From positions 1-64,000 of the forward strand of contig NZ_NWBQ01000020.1 of NCBI RefSeq assembly GCF_002837135.1: a stretch of DNA of 64,000 bases, in the 5' to 3' direction. Source of the DNA: Macromonas bipunctata. GTDB lineage: Bacteria > Pseudomonadota > Gammaproteobacteria > Burkholderiales > Burkholderiaceae_C. Shown piece by piece: positions 1-10,380 of this stretch. Under the pieces are notes generated by a model. The model worked only from the letters and a program-made list of their open reading frames with translations. It was not told the DNA's origin and did no database searches. Position 1 is the stretch's first letter, and each line of letters starts with the position of its first letter. The translations under genes and the position numbers were made by a program.

Positions 1-1
1 A

Positions 2-493
2 GACAACAGGCCGTCCCGGCCCGATCGCTCGAACCTCGGGCTGAACCCCGAGGCTTGCCGCTCAGTCTGGGTCAGCACGGCAGCCCACCCCATGTCAAGC
101 CAGGAGCTGGACGGCATCGTGCAGCACTCCAAGGACTTCAACCCCTCGGTGGGCGTGACGGGCATGCTGCTGTACCACGACGGCAACTTCTTCCAGTACC
201 TCGAAGGCCCGGCCCGGGGGCTGGAGGTGGTGATGGAACGCGTGCGCCGGTCGCGCCGCCACCACAGCCTGTACATCCACTTCAAGGGCGCCATCGAGCG
301 GCGCCACTTTGGCGACTGGAGCATGGACGTGGCCGACTTGTCCAAGCCGCGCACGCTCAAGAACGCCGAACAGCTGCGCCGGCTGGAGCAGGCCTGGCAC
401 AACGGCGACACCACCTGCGTGGCGGTGCGGCTGCTGCTCAACTTTGCCGAGCACATGACCGGCATCGGGCACTGGGGCCAGCGGCCGGCGTAA
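2..493 (+). CDS. BLUF-domain flavoprotein, 5' end outside window
   Basis: BLUF domains bind FAD and act as blue-light sensors. The reading frame is open from the window edge. The first ATG is at 92, but starting there would remove the first beta strand of the fold, which is encoded at about 62-76, so the true start is probably just before the window. The FAD-site Asn (codon 140) and Gln (codon 194) and the late Trp-Ser-Met (codon 317) are present with exactly the spacing of AppA Asn45, Gln63 and Trp104. The residue at the position of AppA Tyr21 is Trp (codon 68). No output domain follows, so this is a short stand-alone BLUF protein. The family is confident; light responsiveness is doubtful because of the missing Tyr. 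Confidence 0.85.
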   Translation, partial: DNRPSRPDRSNLGLNPEACRSVWVSTAAHPMSSQELDGIVQHSKDFNPSVGVTGMLLYHDGNFFQYLEGPARGLEVVMERVRRSRRHHSLYIHFKGAIERRHFGDWSMDVADLSKPRTLKNAEQLRRLEQAWHNGDTTCVAVRLLLNFAEHMTGIGHWGQRPA

Positions 494-523
494 AAAAAGC
501 CCGGATCGGTGCAGATCCGGGCT
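492..523 (-). terminator. Intrinsic terminator of sodB
   Basis: A perfect 10-bp stem (498-507 with 514-523) encloses a 6-base loop. Read on the minus strand it is followed by a run of seven T. It lies about 45 bases downstream of the sodB stop codon. Confidence 0.85.
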
Positions 524-569
524 GTGAACGCCAGCGCCAGCCCAGCAACGGGCCAGCAGGTTAGCCTGT

Positions 570-1151
570 TCAGGCGAAGTTGGCTTCGGCAAACTTCCAG
601 TTCACCAGCTTGTCCAGGAAGGTGGCCACAAAGTCGGGGCGGCGGTTGCGGTAGTCGATGTAGTAGGCGTGTTCCCACACGTCCACGGTCAGCAGCGCCT
701 TGTCGTCGGTGGTCAGCGGGGTGCCGGCGGCGCCGGTGTTGACGATATCGACCGAGCCATCGGCCTTCTTCACCAGCCAGGTCCAGCCCGAACCGAAGTT
801 GCCCACGGCGCTCTTGACGAACGCTTCCTTGAACGCGGCGTAGCTGCCGAACTTGGCGTTGATGGCCGCAGCCAGCGCGCCGGTGGGCTCGCCGCCGCCG
901 TTGGGGGCCATGCAGTTCCAGAAGAAGGTGTGGTTCCAGATCTGGGCGGCGTTGTTGTAGATGCCACCGCTGGACTTCTTGACGATGGACTCCAGGTCCA
1001 TCGCTTCAAACTCGGTACCCTTTTGCAGGTTGTTCAGGTTGACCACGTAGGCGTTGTGGTGCTTGCCATGGTGGAACTCCAGCGTTTCACGGCTGTAGTG
1101 GGGTTCCAGCGCATCAATCGCGTAAGGCAGTGCGGGCAGGGTGTGTTCCAT
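570..1151 (-). CDS. sodB: Superoxide dismutase [Fe]
   Basis: Converts superoxide to oxygen and hydrogen peroxide in the cytoplasm. The 193-residue protein has the usual family length. Metal ligands are visible: a His in the EFHHGKHH segment near residue 27, the His in IWNHTFFW, and Asp plus His in DVWEHAYY. The AAQIWNH context with the active-site Gln is typical of iron rather than manganese enzymes. I chose the ATG at 1151, preceded by an AGGA-type site, because the N-terminus then begins directly with the canonical HTLPALPYA segment; the frame upstream is open but unlike the family. It is transcribed divergently from exbB and ends at a strong terminator. Confidence 0.95.
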   Translation of the reverse strand: MEHTLPALPYAIDALEPHYSRETLEFHHGKHHNAYVVNLNNLQKGTEFEAMDLESIVKKSSGGIYNNAAQIWNHTFFWNCMAPNGGGEPTGALAAAINAKFGSYAAFKEAFVKSAVGNFGSGWTWLVKKADGSVDIVNTGAAGTPLTTDDKALLTVDVWEHAYYIDYRNRRPDFVATFLDKLVNWKFAEANFA

Positions 1152-1321
1152 GTGAAAAATTCCTGTAAGGCGTTGGACAGTTGAAAGATTGGCGGGGCCA
1201 ACCTGGCGCCATTGTAAAAACAACCCGGCGCCCTTGTGTGGCACGGGACTCTGGGCACGGCTGGGCCATAATCGGCGGCTGTTTTGTTTGCACGCGGCAG
1301 TGCGCCGCCCGGAGACCCAAG

Positions 1322-1984
1322 TTGCTGTCCATCCTACAAGCCGCTGGCTGGCCGATCTGGCCGCTGATCATCTGCTCCATTGTGGGTCTGGCCCTGGTGA
1401 TTGAACGCTTGGTCAGCCTCAAGAGCGCGCGCATCGTGCCGCCCCGGCTGCTCGACGAGGCGATCGCGGCCTCGCGCACCGCCGTGCCAGCACCGGATGT
1501 GGTGGCCAAGCTGGAGCGCAACTCGGTGCTGGGCGCGGTGCTGGCCAGCGGCTTCAAGGCGCTGCACGCCAACCCCCACGCCAGCCCCGAGGCGCTGCAC
1601 ACCGAACTGGAGTCGGCTGGCAAGCTGGCCGCCGCGCAGCTGCAACGCTACCTGGGCGCGCTGGCCACCATCGCCTCGGCGGCGCCGCTGCTGGGCCTGC
1701 TGGGCACCGTCATCGGCATGATCGAGATCTTTGGCGCGCAGACCAGCCCCGGCGGCGTGGCCGGGGGCGACCCGGCGCAGCTGGCGCACGGCATCTCGGT
1801 GGCGCTGTACAACACCGCGTTCGGCCTGATCGTGGCGATTCCGGCGCTGATGTGCTGGCGCTACCTGCGCGCCCGCACCGACGGCTACCTGCTGCAGCTG
1901 GAGGTGGCGGCGGAACGCTTCGCCCAGCACCTGCTGACGCTGCGCCGCGCCGAGCCCAAACCCAGCCGCCCCGCTGCGCCATGA
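1322..1984 (+). CDS. exbB: ExbB/TolQ/MotA-family proton channel protein
   Basis: Inner-membrane subunit of an ExbB-ExbD motor that uses the proton gradient to energise outer-membrane processes. With a TTG start at 1322, preceded by GGAGA at a good distance, the protein is 220 residues. It has three membrane segments at about 11-31, 114-137 and 158-180, with the glycine/proline-rich core [12 protein letters not shown] in the second. The frame is open further upstream, but that extension is not membrane-like and lacks a ribosome site. It overlaps exbD by ATGA, so translation is probably coupled. Placement ahead of lpxK is common in betaproteobacteria. No TonB gene is nearby, so whether it serves TonB-type import or envelope maintenance is inference. 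Confidence 0.9.
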   Translation: MLSILQAAGWPIWPLIICSIVGLALVIERLVSLKSARIVPPRLLDEAIAASRTAVPAPDVVAKLERNSVLGAVLASGFKALHANPHASPEALHTELESAGKLAAAQLQRYLGALATIASAAPLLGLLGTVIGMIEIFGAQTSPGGVAGGDPAQLAHGISVALYNTAFGLIVAIPALMCWRYLRARTDGYLLQLEVAAERFAQHLLTLRRAEPKPSRPAAP

Positions 1985-2403
1985 ACTTCCGCCACCGCGA
2001 CCGCGACGAGCCCGAGATCAACCTGATCCCGTTCATCGACATCCTGCTGGTGGTGCTGATCTTTCTGGTGCTCACCACCACCTACCAGCGTTTCAAGGAG
2101 CTGCAGATCACCCTGCCCGCCGCCAACGCCGAAGCACCGCAGCCCAAACCGCAAGAAATTGTGGTGGCGGTGGCGCACGATGGCCGCTACGCCATCAACG
2201 GGCAGGTGCTGGAAGTGGCCTCGGTGGAAGCCCTCGTGCGGCTGCTGCGCGAAGCCGCCAGCGCCAGCACCGCGTCACCGGTGGTGGTCATCAACGCCGA
2301 CGCCGCCGCCACGCACCAGTCCGTCATCAACGTGATGGACGCCGCCCGGCGCAGCGGCCTGAGCCAGATCACCTTTGCCACCACCGCCGCCACCGCGCCC
2401 TGA
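1981..2403 (+). CDS. exbD: ExbD/TolR-family biopolymer transport protein
   Basis: Partner of ExbB: a single-pass inner-membrane protein with a periplasmic domain that couples proton flow to mechanical work. The 140-residue protein has a short charged N-terminus, then a membrane helix at about 15-35 containing the conserved Asp20 (IPFIDILL), the expected proton-carrying residue. The rest forms the small periplasmic domain. The start overlaps the exbB stop (ATGA) and lpxK begins 9 bases after the stop, so the three genes look co-transcribed. Confidence 0.92.
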   Translation: MNFRHRDRDEPEINLIPFIDILLVVLIFLVLTTTYQRFKELQITLPAANAEAPQPKPQEIVVAVAHDGRYAINGQVLEVASVEALVRLLREAASASTASPVVVINADAAATHQSVINVMDAARRSGLSQITFATTAATAP

Positions 2404-2411
2404 GCCACCCC

Positions 2412-3521
2412 GTGTCAGCCGCCCGCTCCACACTGGCCAGCCACCTGCTGCGTGCGTGGCAAACGCGCGGCCCCACCGCCTGGGCCTTGCGCCCGCTGGC
2501 GGCACTGTACGGCGCGCTGCTGCGGCTGCGGCGCTGGCGCTACCAGTGCGGCCACCTGCGCAGCGTCAAATTGCCGGTACCGGTGCTGGTGGTGGGCAAT
2601 GTGGTGGTGGGCGGCACCGGCAAGACGCCCACCGTGGCCGCGCTGGTGCAACACTTGCAAGCGCGCGGCTGGCGCCCCGGCATCGTCTCGCGCGGCTATG
2701 GCGCCTCGGGCGCGGGGGATGCGGTACACGCGGTCTCGCTGGCGCAGCCCCAGCCCCACGACGGCGACGAGCCCCGGCTGCTGGCGCGTCTGACCGGTGT
2801 GCCGGTGTGGGTGGGCCGCAATCGCGTGGCCGCCGCCAGCGCCCTGCTGCAGCGGCACCCCGAGATCAACCTCATCGTCAGCGACGACGGCATGCAGCAC
2901 TGGCCGCTGGCGCGCGACCTGACGATCGTGGTGTTTGACGAACGCGGCGCCGGCAACGGCTGGCTGCTGCCCGCCGGGCTGCTGCGCGAACCCTGGCCTA
3001 CCCCGCCGTTTGGCGATAGCACCATGCTGGTGCTGCGCAACCTGCGCCACAACGCCACCCACCCTGGGGTAGCGCCGTTGTACAGCCCTTACCCAGTGTT
3101 TGTGGCGTGGCGCCAGCTGGCCGACCACGCCATCGACCGCCACGGCAGCCGCCAGCCACTGCAACACTGGGCGCCCCCGCCAGGCAGCAGTGCGCCACCT
3201 GCGCTGGCTGCGCTGGCCGGTATCGCGCAACCCGAAGTGTTCTTTGACATGCTGCGCGCGCAAGGGCTGGTGCTGCAACACACCATGGCCCTGCCCGACC
3301 ACGCCAGCGATGCCGAACTGCTGTCGGCCCTGACCGCCGGCTGCACCTGGCTGTGTACCGAAAAAGACGCGGTCAAACTGTTTCCCTTGCTGGCGCAGCG
3401 GCCCGGTGCCCCAGAGGTCTGGGCCGTGCCGCTGCAACAAAATCCCGAACCCGGCTTCTTTGCGGCGGTGGATGCGTGCCTGGAAAAGTTATCATCCGCG
3501 CATGGACGCCAAACTACTTGA
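2412..3521 (+). CDS. lpxK: Tetraacyldisaccharide 4'-kinase
   Basis: Phosphorylates the 4' position of the lipid A disaccharide precursor using ATP, at the cytoplasmic face of the inner membrane; an essential step of the Raetz pathway. The start is GTG at 2412. The 369-residue protein has a Walker A loop ending GGTGKT at 67-72, the DGDEP segment at 117-121 and DDGMQH at 158-163. It is somewhat longer than the usual 330-340 residues. Its last 20 bases overlap the next gene. Clustering with kdsB makes this an envelope-lipid operon. Confidence 0.95.
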   Translation: MSAARSTLASHLLRAWQTRGPTAWALRPLAALYGALLRLRRWRYQCGHLRSVKLPVPVLVVGNVVVGGTGKTPTVAALVQHLQARGWRPGIVSRGYGASGAGDAVHAVSLAQPQPHDGDEPRLLARLTGVPVWVGRNRVAAASALLQRHPEINLIVSDDGMQHWPLARDLTIVVFDERGAGNGWLLPAGLLREPWPTPPFGDSTMLVLRNLRHNATHPGVAPLYSPYPVFVAWRQLADHAIDRHGSRQPLQHWAPPPGSSAPPALAALAGIAQPEVFFDMLRAQGLVLQHTMALPDHASDAELLSALTAGCTWLCTEKDAVKLFPLLAQRPGAPEVWAVPLQQNPEPGFFAAVDACLEKLSSAHGRQTT

Positions 3522-3714
3522 ATTGCTGGTCTGCCCGGTCACCAAAGGCCCCCTGATCTACCAGCGCGAGACCCAGGAGCTGGTATCGCGCAGTGCGCGC
3601 CTGGCCTACCCGGTGCGCGACGGCATCCCCATCATGCTCGAGAACGAGGCCCGCACCCTCACCGACGACGAGCTGGCCCGCCTGCCCACCCCCAGCCCGC
3701 TCGCCGCCGCATGA
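3502..3714 (+). CDS. Trm112/YcaR-family small protein
   Basis: A 70-residue protein of the family of E. coli YcaR, which regularly sits between lpxK and kdsB. The conserved N-terminal LLELLVCP and central [12 protein letters not shown] are present. The zinc-ribbon cysteines of E. coli YcaR are mostly missing here: only Cys11 remains, and the other two positions are Thr and Ser, so metal binding is unlikely. It overlaps lpxK by 20 bases and kdsB by ATGA. No biochemical role is established; context suggests an accessory function in the lipid A/KDO operon. Confidence 0.85.
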   Translation: MDAKLLELLVCPVTKGPLIYQRETQELVSRSARLAYPVRDGIPIMLENEARTLTDDELARLPTPSPLAAA

Positions 3715-4511
3715 CCACCCCGACCACACCCGCCTTTTCAGTGCTGATTCCGGCCCGCCTGGCCTCCACCCGCTTGCCCAACAAGCCGCTGGCCGACTTG
3801 GCTGGGGTGCCAATGGTGGTGCGCGTGGCACAGCGTGCGCTGCAAAGCGGCGCGCAGCACTGCGTGGTGGCCGCCGACGACGCCGCCATCGTGGCAGCCT
3901 GCGAGGCCGCCCAGGTGCCCGCACTGCTGACCCGCAGCGACCACGCCTCCGGCAGCGACCGCCTGGCCGAGGCCTGCAACCTGCTGGGCTGGCCCGACGA
4001 CGCCATCGTCGTCAACGTGCAGGGCGACGAGCCGCTGATGGAACCCGGCCTGATCGCCGCCGTGGCCCGCGAGCTGCACACCCACCCCGATTGTGTGATG
4101 AGCACCGCCGCCCACGCCATCCACGACGTGGCCGACTTCCACAACCCCAACGTGGTCAAGGTCGTGTGTAACCAGGCCGGGCAGGCGCTGTACTTCAGCC
4201 GCGCGCCCATCCCGTGGTGGCGCGACGGCCAATCGGCCACCACCCCAGCAGGCACACCGGCGCCCGCGCTGCCGCACAGCCCGGCGGCGCTGCGCCACAT
4301 CGGCATCTACGCCTACCGCGTCGGCTTCTTGAAGCAATTTCCGCAACTGCAGGCCGCTGCGGTCGAGCAGTGCGAATCGCTGGAGCAACTGCGCGTGCTG
4401 TGGCACGGGCACCGCATCGCGGTTCACCTTGCCGCACAGGCACCCGCTGCGGGCGTGGACACGCCCGAAGACCTGGCCCGGGTGCGGGCACTGCTGCACA
4501 GTGGGCGATAA
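3711..4511 (+). CDS. kdsB: 3-deoxy-manno-octulosonate cytidylyltransferase
   Basis: Activates KDO with CTP to CMP-KDO, the sugar donor for the inner core of lipopolysaccharide. The 266-residue length is close to the family norm. The nucleotide-binding start is [15 protein letters not shown], followed by the [13 protein letters not shown] segment and the metal-binding VQGDEPL motif. A Pro/Ala-rich insertion lies around residues 170-190. The start overlaps the preceding gene by ATGA, completing the exbB-exbD-lpxK-Trm112-kdsB cluster. Confidence 0.95.
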   Translation: MTTPTTPAFSVLIPARLASTRLPNKPLADLAGVPMVVRVAQRALQSGAQHCVVAADDAAIVAACEAAQVPALLTRSDHASGSDRLAEACNLLGWPDDAIVVNVQGDEPLMEPGLIAAVARELHTHPDCVMSTAAHAIHDVADFHNPNVVKVVCNQAGQALYFSRAPIPWWRDGQSATTPAGTPAPALPHSPAALRHIGIYAYRVGFLKQFPQLQAAAVEQCESLEQLRVLWHGHRIAVHLAAQAPAAGVDTPEDLARVRALLHSGR

Positions 4512-4559
4512 TCCGGGCACCGTTTTTCCCTTGAGCAACCACCTTAAAAGAGGACAACC

Positions 4560-6791
4560 ATGGCTTCAGAGACTTCCCAGATCATCTACACCCTGACCGA
4601 CGAAGCGCCGCGTCTGGCAACGGCAGCCTTCCTGCCCATCATCCGCACCTTCGCCAAGCCGGCGGGCATCGATTTCGTCGAGGCCGACATCTCTGTGGCC
4701 GGTCGCATCCTGGGCGAGTTCCCCGAATTCCTGCGCGAAGACCAGCGCGTGCCCAACACCCTGGCCGAGCTGGGCAAGAAGACCCTGCAGCCCGATGCCA
4801 ACATCATCAAGCTGCCCAACATCTCCGCCTCGGTGGGCCAGCTCAAGGCCGCCATCCAGGAGCTGCAAGCCAAGGGCTACGCCATCCCCGACTTCCCGGA
4901 ACAGCCCAAGACCGACGAGGAAAAAGCCATCCGCGCGCGTTACAACAAGTGCACCGGCTCGGCCGTGAACCCCGTGCTGCGCGAGGGGAACTCCGACCGC
5001 CGCGCGCCCAAGGCCGTCAAGGAATACGCGCGCAAGAACCCGCACAGCATGGCCGAATGGAGCCAGGCCTCGCGCTCGCACGTGTCGCACATGCACCACG
5101 GCGACTTCTACCACGGCGAAAAGTCCATGACCCTGGACCGCGCCCGCGACGTGAAGATGGAACTCATCACCAAGAGCGGCAAGACCATTGTGCTCAAGGA
5201 AAAGGTGTCGCTGCTCGACCGCGAAGTCATCGACAGCATGTTCATGAGCAAGAAGGCGCTGGTCGCGTTCTACGAAAAAGAGATCGAGGACGCGCACAAG
5301 ACCGGCGTCATGTTCTCGCTGCACGTCAAGGCCACCATGATGAAGGTCTCGCACCCGATCGTGTTCGGCCACTGCGTCAAGATCTTCTACAAGCAGGCGT
5401 TCGAGAAGCACGCCAAGCTGTTTGAGGAACTGGGCGTCAACGTCAACAACGGCATGGTCGACCTGTACAACAAGATCGCCACCCTGCCGCAAAGCCAGCA
5501 AGACGAAATCAAGCGCGACCTGCACGCCTGCCACGAAGGCCGCCCCGAACTGGCCATGGTGGACTCGGCCAAGGGCATCACCAACTTCCATTCGCCCAAC
5601 GACATCATCGTCGATGCCTCCATGCCCGCCATGATCCGCAATGGCGGCAAGATGTGGGGCGCCGATGGCCGCCTCAAGGACGTCAAGGCCGTGATGCCCG
5701 AATCGACCTTTGCCCGCATCTACCAGGAGATGATCAACTTCTGCAAGTGGCACGGCGCCTTCGACCCCAAGACCATGGGCACCGTGCCCAACGTCGGCCT
5801 GATGGCCCAGCAGGCCGAGGAATACGGCTCGCACGACAAGACCTTCGAGATCCCCGAAGACGGCGTGGCCAACATCACCGACATCGCCACCGGCGAGGTG
5901 CTGCTGAGCCAGAACGTGGAGCAAGGCGACATCTGGCGCATGTGCCAGGTCAAGGATGCCGCCATCCGCGACTGGGTCAAGCTGGCCGTCAACCGCGCGC
6001 GCAACTCGGGCATGCCCGTGGTGTTCTGGCTCGACGCCTACCGCCCGCACGAGGCCCAGCTCATCACCAAGGTCAAAATGTACCTGCACGAGCATGACAC
6101 CAGCGGTCTGGACATCCAGATCATGAGCCAGGTGCGTGCGATGCGCTACACGCTGGAGCGCGTGATCCGTGGCCAGGACACCATAAGCGCCACCGGCAAC
6201 ATCCTGCGCGACTACCTGACCGACCTGTTCCCGATCATGGAACTGGGCACCTCGGCCAAGATGCTGTCCATCGTGCCGCTGATGGCCGGCGGCGGCATGT
6301 ACGAGACCGGTGCCGGCGGCTCGGCGCCCAAGCACGTGCAACAGCTGGTGGAAGAAAACCACCTGCGCTGGGACTCGCTGGGTGAATTCCTGGCGCTGGC
6401 CGTGTCGCTGGAAGACCTGGGGCTCAAGGAGCACAACGCCCAGGCCAAGCTGCTGTCCAAGACGCTGGACGCGGCCACCGGCAAGCTGCTGGACAACAAC
6501 AAGAACCCCAGCCCCAAGACCGGCCAGCTCGACAACCGTGGCAGCCAGTTCTACCTGGCCCTGTACTGGGCGCAAGAGCTGGCCGCACAGACCGAGGACG
6601 CCGCCCTAGCGGCCAAGTTTGCGCCGCTGGCCCAGACCCTGGCCGAGAACGAGGCCAAGATCGTGGACGAACTGAACTCGGTGCAAGGCCACGCGGTGGA
6701 CATCGGTGGCTACTACCTGCCCGATGCGCAAAAGCTTGAAGCCGTGATGCGCCCCAGCGCCACCTTCAACGCTGCACTGGCCAGCCTGTAA
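4560..6791 (+). CDS. icd: Isocitrate dehydrogenase [NADP], monomeric type
   Basis: Oxidatively decarboxylates isocitrate to 2-oxoglutarate with NADP in the TCA cycle. At 743 residues it belongs to the monomeric (IDH-II) class rather than the ~420-residue dimeric class. The signature region [19 protein letters not shown] at about residues 130-148, with following [16 protein letters not shown], marks the isocitrate site of this class. The ATG at 4560 follows AAGAGG. The gene stands 48 bases after kdsB and is probably transcribed separately. Its product feeds the 2-oxoglutarate dehydrogenase encoded later in this window. Confidence 0.97.
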   Translation: MASETSQIIYTLTDEAPRLATAAFLPIIRTFAKPAGIDFVEADISVAGRILGEFPEFLREDQRVPNTLAELGKKTLQPDANIIKLPNISASVGQLKAAIQELQAKGYAIPDFPEQPKTDEEKAIRARYNKCTGSAVNPVLREGNSDRRAPKAVKEYARKNPHSMAEWSQASRSHVSHMHHGDFYHGEKSMTLDRARDVKMELITKSGKTIVLKEKVSLLDREVIDSMFMSKKALVAFYEKEIEDAHKTGVMFSLHVKATMMKVSHPIVFGHCVKIFYKQAFEKHAKLFEELGVNVNNGMVDLYNKIATLPQSQQDEIKRDLHACHEGRPELAMVDSAKGITNFHSPNDIIVDASMPAMIRNGGKMWGADGRLKDVKAVMPESTFARIYQEMINFCKWHGAFDPKTMGTVPNVGLMAQQAEEYGSHDKTFEIPEDGVANITDIATGEVLLSQNVEQGDIWRMCQVKDAAIRDWVKLAVNRARNSGMPVVFWLDAYRPHEAQLITKVKMYLHEHDTSGLDIQIMSQVRAMRYTLERVIRGQDTISATGNILRDYLTDLFPIMELGTSAKMLSIVPLMAGGGMYETGAGGSAPKHVQQLVEENHLRWDSLGEFLALAVSLEDLGLKEHNAQAKLLSKTLDAATGKLLDNNKNPSPKTGQLDNRGSQFYLALYWAQELAAQTEDAALAAKFAPLAQTLAENEAKIVDELNSVQGHAVDIGGYYLPDAQKLEAVMRPSATFNAALASL

Positions 6792-6978
6792 GCTGCGCAC
6801 CTCACCCTGGACCCGCCGCTTGACGCAAGCCACGGGGCCGGGGCTTTCCAGCAAGACAAACCCGGTTGGCTGCGCTGTGCTCGCCTGTCGGCGGCTGTAA
6901 GGCTGCGTCAGGTTGGGCCGTGCTATTCTCTCCAGTTGCTGTTTTTTACCCTCGGGGTGCCGCGACTGGGTGCGGTGA

Positions 6979-7677
<699 letters not shown>

Positions 7678-7695
7678 TCCAGCCCCAAAAGCCCG

Positions 7696-7736
7696 ACGGC
7701 CACCCCTGCCCTGTGCGGCGGTGGTGGCCGTTTTTT
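7696..7736 (+). terminator. Intrinsic terminator of adk
   Basis: A 9-bp stem (7696-7704 with 7723-7731) is followed by a run of six T on the plus strand, about 20 bases after the adk stop. It also separates adk from the convergent asparaginase gene. Confidence 0.8.
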
Positions 7737-7761
7737 CATGGGGCCAAGCCTGAACCTCGGC

Positions 7762-8814
7762 TCAACCAGCCACTTTGGCAGCACCCAGCGCGTCGCCGTG
7801 CAGCAGCGCCAGCTGCAGAGCCAGCCGCGCCTGTGCCAGCGGCAATGCGATGGCGGGTATGCCGTCCTGCTCTGGTGCATCGCCCGGGACTACCCGCCCT
7901 TCGGCGCAGCGCGTAGTGCGCCACACCACCACACCTTGGGCCTGCGCCTGCCGCAGCGCCGCCAGCACATCCTGGTGCAAGGTGCCATTGCCGGTACCGG
8001 CCACCACCAGCCCGCGCAACGGCGCCACGCCGGGGCCAGCGTACGCCAGCAAGGCCCGCACCAGCGCACCGTCAGCACCCGCGTGGCTGACAATCGTTTC
8101 CACACGGTGCCAGCCTTCAGCGGCGAGCAGGCGCGGCAGCAGCTCGTCGTGCTGGTGTTGCGGACTGGGCCAAGGATTGCCGTTGAATCCTGCCACCTCT
8201 GCGGCAGCGGGCCAGGCGCGCCACAACGTCAGGCGGCCCTGCTCCACCTGCCCCAGCGGGCCTGCATCGCCGGAGCTGAAGGCGTCCAGCCGGTACGGGT
8301 GGATCTTCTGCACCGCATCGGCGCGGTGGGCGCGCCCGGCGCACACCACCACCACGCCGCGCGCGCCGGGGTGGGCGGCCACCAGCAGCGCATCGGCCAG
8401 GTTCTGCGGCCCATCGGGCGCCAGCGCCGTGGCCGGACGCATGGCGCACGTCAGCACCACCGGCTTGGCCGGGCACAGCACCCGTTGCAGCAGGTAGGCG
8501 GTTTCCTCCAGCGTGTCGGTGCCGTGCGTCACCACCAGCCCGGCCACGTCGGGGCGTTGCAAGTGGTGCTGCACGCGCGCCAGCAAGGGCCTCCACACCG
8601 CAGGCCCCATGTCCTTGCTGTCGATCTGGGCCACCTGCTCGTGCTCCACATGGTGGCCTGTAGGCACCGGAATGCCGTGCAGCAGCGCCTGCACGCCAAT
8701 CTGGCCAGCGGTGTAGCCGGTGTGGTCGTCGCGGCACTGGGCACGCCCGGCAATGGTGCCACCGGTGCCCAGCACCACCACGGTGGTGGCCACTGCCGCC
8801 TGTCTGTTGTCCAT
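7762..8814 (-). CDS. Asparaginase (L-asparaginase family)
   Basis: Hydrolyses L-asparagine to aspartate and ammonia. The 350-residue protein carries both threonine active-site motifs, GTGGTIAG near the N-terminus and THGTDTLEET, with the conserved DGPQNL and a Lys in the DAVQKIHPYRLDAF segment at the position of catalytic Lys162 of E. coli AnsB. No signal peptide is visible, suggesting a cytoplasmic enzyme. The ATG at 8814 has GGAGT at a good distance; the frame continues upstream through a repetitive, low-complexity stretch and that longer start is rejected. Glutaminase side activity cannot be judged from sequence. Confidence 0.9.
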   Translation of the reverse strand: MDNRQAAVATTVVVLGTGGTIAGRAQCRDDHTGYTAGQIGVQALLHGIPVPTGHHVEHEQVAQIDSKDMGPAVWRPLLARVQHHLQRPDVAGLVVTHGTDTLEETAYLLQRVLCPAKPVVLTCAMRPATALAPDGPQNLADALLVAAHPGARGVVVVCAGRAHRADAVQKIHPYRLDAFSSGDAGPLGQVEQGRLTLWRAWPAAAEVAGFNGNPWPSPQHQHDELLPRLLAAEGWHRVETIVSHAGADGALVRALLAYAGPGVAPLRGLVVAGTGNGTLHQDVLAALRQAQAQGVVVWRTTRCAEGRVVPGDAPEQDGIPAIALPLAQARLALQLALLHGDALGAAKVAG

Positions 8815-8865
8815 GTTTTCACTCCTTTGTTGCTGCCCCAATGCAGGCCACGGCCATGATGCCGC

Positions 8866-8900
8866 GCCACCCAGTGCAGGGCCACCCAGTGCAGGGCCAC
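8866..8900. repeat. 15-bp tandem repeat, 2.3 copies
   Basis: GCCACCCAGTGCAGG occurs at 8866-8880 and again immediately at 8881-8895, with the first five bases of a third copy. It lies between the divergent asparaginase and FabG-like genes. A degraded relative is visible at about 8835-8851. It is probably a local slippage duplication. Confidence 0.9.
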
Positions 8901-8985
8901 AAAAAACCCGGCGCTTGAGGCTATCATGTGACGGGTGGCCGCTTCGTGGTCGCTGTGTTCCCATTTACCCAACAGGATTCCTGCA

Positions 8986-9729
8986 ATGAAACGTCTCGAA
9001 GGCAAAGTCAGTCTGATCACCGGCGCCGCACAGGGCATTGGCGAGGCCACCGCACTCAAGTTCGCCCGCGAAGGCGCGATTGTGGTGGTGTGCGATGTGC
9101 AACAGGCCGGCATCGACAAGGTGGTGGCGCAGTGCGAGGCCGCTGGCGCACAGGCCGTCGGTTACGTCATGGACGTGACCGACCGCGAGCAGGTGGAAAG
9201 CGTGGTGGCACAGGTCAAGGAACGCTTTGGCCGCATAGATGCGCTGATCAACAACGCCGGCATCACGCAAGACGCGCGCCTGCAAAAGATGACACTGGCC
9301 CAATTTGACCGCGTGATCGACGTGAACCTGCGCGGTGTGTTCCACTGCGCGCAAACAGTGGCCGACGTGATGGTGGCCCAAGGTTCGGGGTCTATCGTCA
9401 ACGCCTCCAGCGTGGTAGGCATTTACGGCAACTTTGGCCAGACCAACTACGCCGCCACCAAATTTGGCGTGATTGGCTTTACCAAGACCTGGAGCCGCGA
9501 ACTCGGGGCCAAAGGCGTGCGCGTCAACGCGGTGGCTCCCGGCTTCATCACCACCCCGATGGTCAAGGCCATGCCCGAAAACGTGCTGCAAAGCATGGAA
9601 GCCAAGGTGCCGCTCAAACGCTTGGGCGAACCGGAAGAAATTGCCAATGTGTACGCCTTTCTGGCCAGCGATGAAGCCAGCTACATCAACGGTGCCGTGA
9701 TCAGCGTCGATGGTGGCATGACCATCTGA
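8986..9729 (+). CDS. FabG-like short-chain dehydrogenase/reductase
   Basis: NAD(P)H-dependent reductase most similar in motifs to 3-oxoacyl-ACP/acetoacetyl-CoA reductases. The 247-residue Rossmann protein has TGAAQGIG at 12-19, NNAG at 89-92 and the catalytic Ser142, Tyr155 and Lys159. The ATG at 8986 is preceded by AGGA; it gives the usual family N-terminus. It is monocistronic, away from other fatty-acid or polyhydroxyalkanoate genes, so whether it serves as a FabG paralogue or a PhaB-type enzyme is undecided. It is divergent from the asparaginase gene. Confidence 0.85.
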   Translation: MKRLEGKVSLITGAAQGIGEATALKFAREGAIVVVCDVQQAGIDKVVAQCEAAGAQAVGYVMDVTDREQVESVVAQVKERFGRIDALINNAGITQDARLQKMTLAQFDRVIDVNLRGVFHCAQTVADVMVAQGSGSIVNASSVVGIYGNFGQTNYAATKFGVIGFTKTWSRELGAKGVRVNAVAPGFITTPMVKAMPENVLQSMEAKVPLKRLGEPEEIANVYAFLASDEASYINGAVISVDGGMTI

Positions 9730-9768
9730 GCCGTTGACATTGCCCTGAGCCGCTGACACACCGCCACC

Positions 9769-10380
9769 ATGCCGCCCGCCTCGCCTCCAGCGCCAGCCCA
9801 CAGCGCACCGCAACAACCACGCTCGCGCGCCGATCTGTTCTGGTCGTTCAGCTGGCTGGCCTTGCAAGGCTTTGGCGGCGTGCTGGCGGTGGTGCAACGC
9901 GAAGTGGTGGAGCGCAAGCAATGGCTCACGCGCGAGCAGTTCATCGAGGAATGGGCCGTGGCCCAGATCCTGCCCGGCCCCAACGTCATCAACCTGGCGC
10001 TGATGCTGGGGGGCCGCCACTTTGGCCTGTCGGGTGCGCTGGCGGCGCTGGCCGGGATGCTGTGTTTTCCGCTGCTGGTGATTCTGGTGCTGGCGGTGGC
10101 CTTTGCCAGCGTGGCCGACCACCCCGTCGCGCTGGGGGCGTTGCGTGGCATGGGTGCGGTGGCGGCGGGCCTGATTGCAGCCACCGGTCTCAAACTGGTA
10201 CCGGCCCTGCGCCAAAATGTGATGGGCCACACCGCCTGCTGGATGCTGGGCACACTGATGTTTGTGGGCATTGCCTGGTTGCGCTGGCCGCTGGCGTGGG
10301 TGCTGCTGGGGCTGGGTGTGCTGGCCTTTGCGTGGGCCTGGCGCTGTCTGGGCCGCGTAGCCCCCACCCAACAACCATGA
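9769..10380 (+). CDS. Chromate transporter, N-terminal half (ChrA family)
   Basis: A 203-residue membrane protein corresponding to one half of a ChrA (CHR family) transporter. It shows the FGGVLAVVQREVV entry segment, the WLTREQF motif and the family signature QILPGPNVIN, followed by hydrophobic helices. Full-length ChrA proteins contain two such homologous halves in one chain; here the second half is a separate gene overlapping by ATGA. Known family members export chromate; substrate here is inferred. The N-terminus is Pro/Ala-rich and probably disordered. Confidence 0.85.
   Translation: MPPASPPAPAHSAPQQPRSRADLFWSFSWLALQGFGGVLAVVQREVVERKQWLTREQFIEEWAVAQILPGPNVINLALMLGGRHFGLSGALAALAGMLCFPLLVILVLAVAFASVADHPVALGALRGMGAVAAGLIAATGLKLVPALRQNVMGHTACWMLGTLMFVGIAWLRWPLAWVLLGLGVLAFAWAWRCLGRVAPTQQP

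Noticed and set aside
4566-6575. A 669-codon minus-strand frame opposite icd
   Set aside because: It is fully antisense to the monomeric isocitrate dehydrogenase and is a His/Val/Leu-rich shadow with no recognisable motif.
8866-8900. Start of a CRISPR array
   Set aside because: The repeat units are directly adjacent with no spacers, there are only 2.3 copies, and no cas genes are present.
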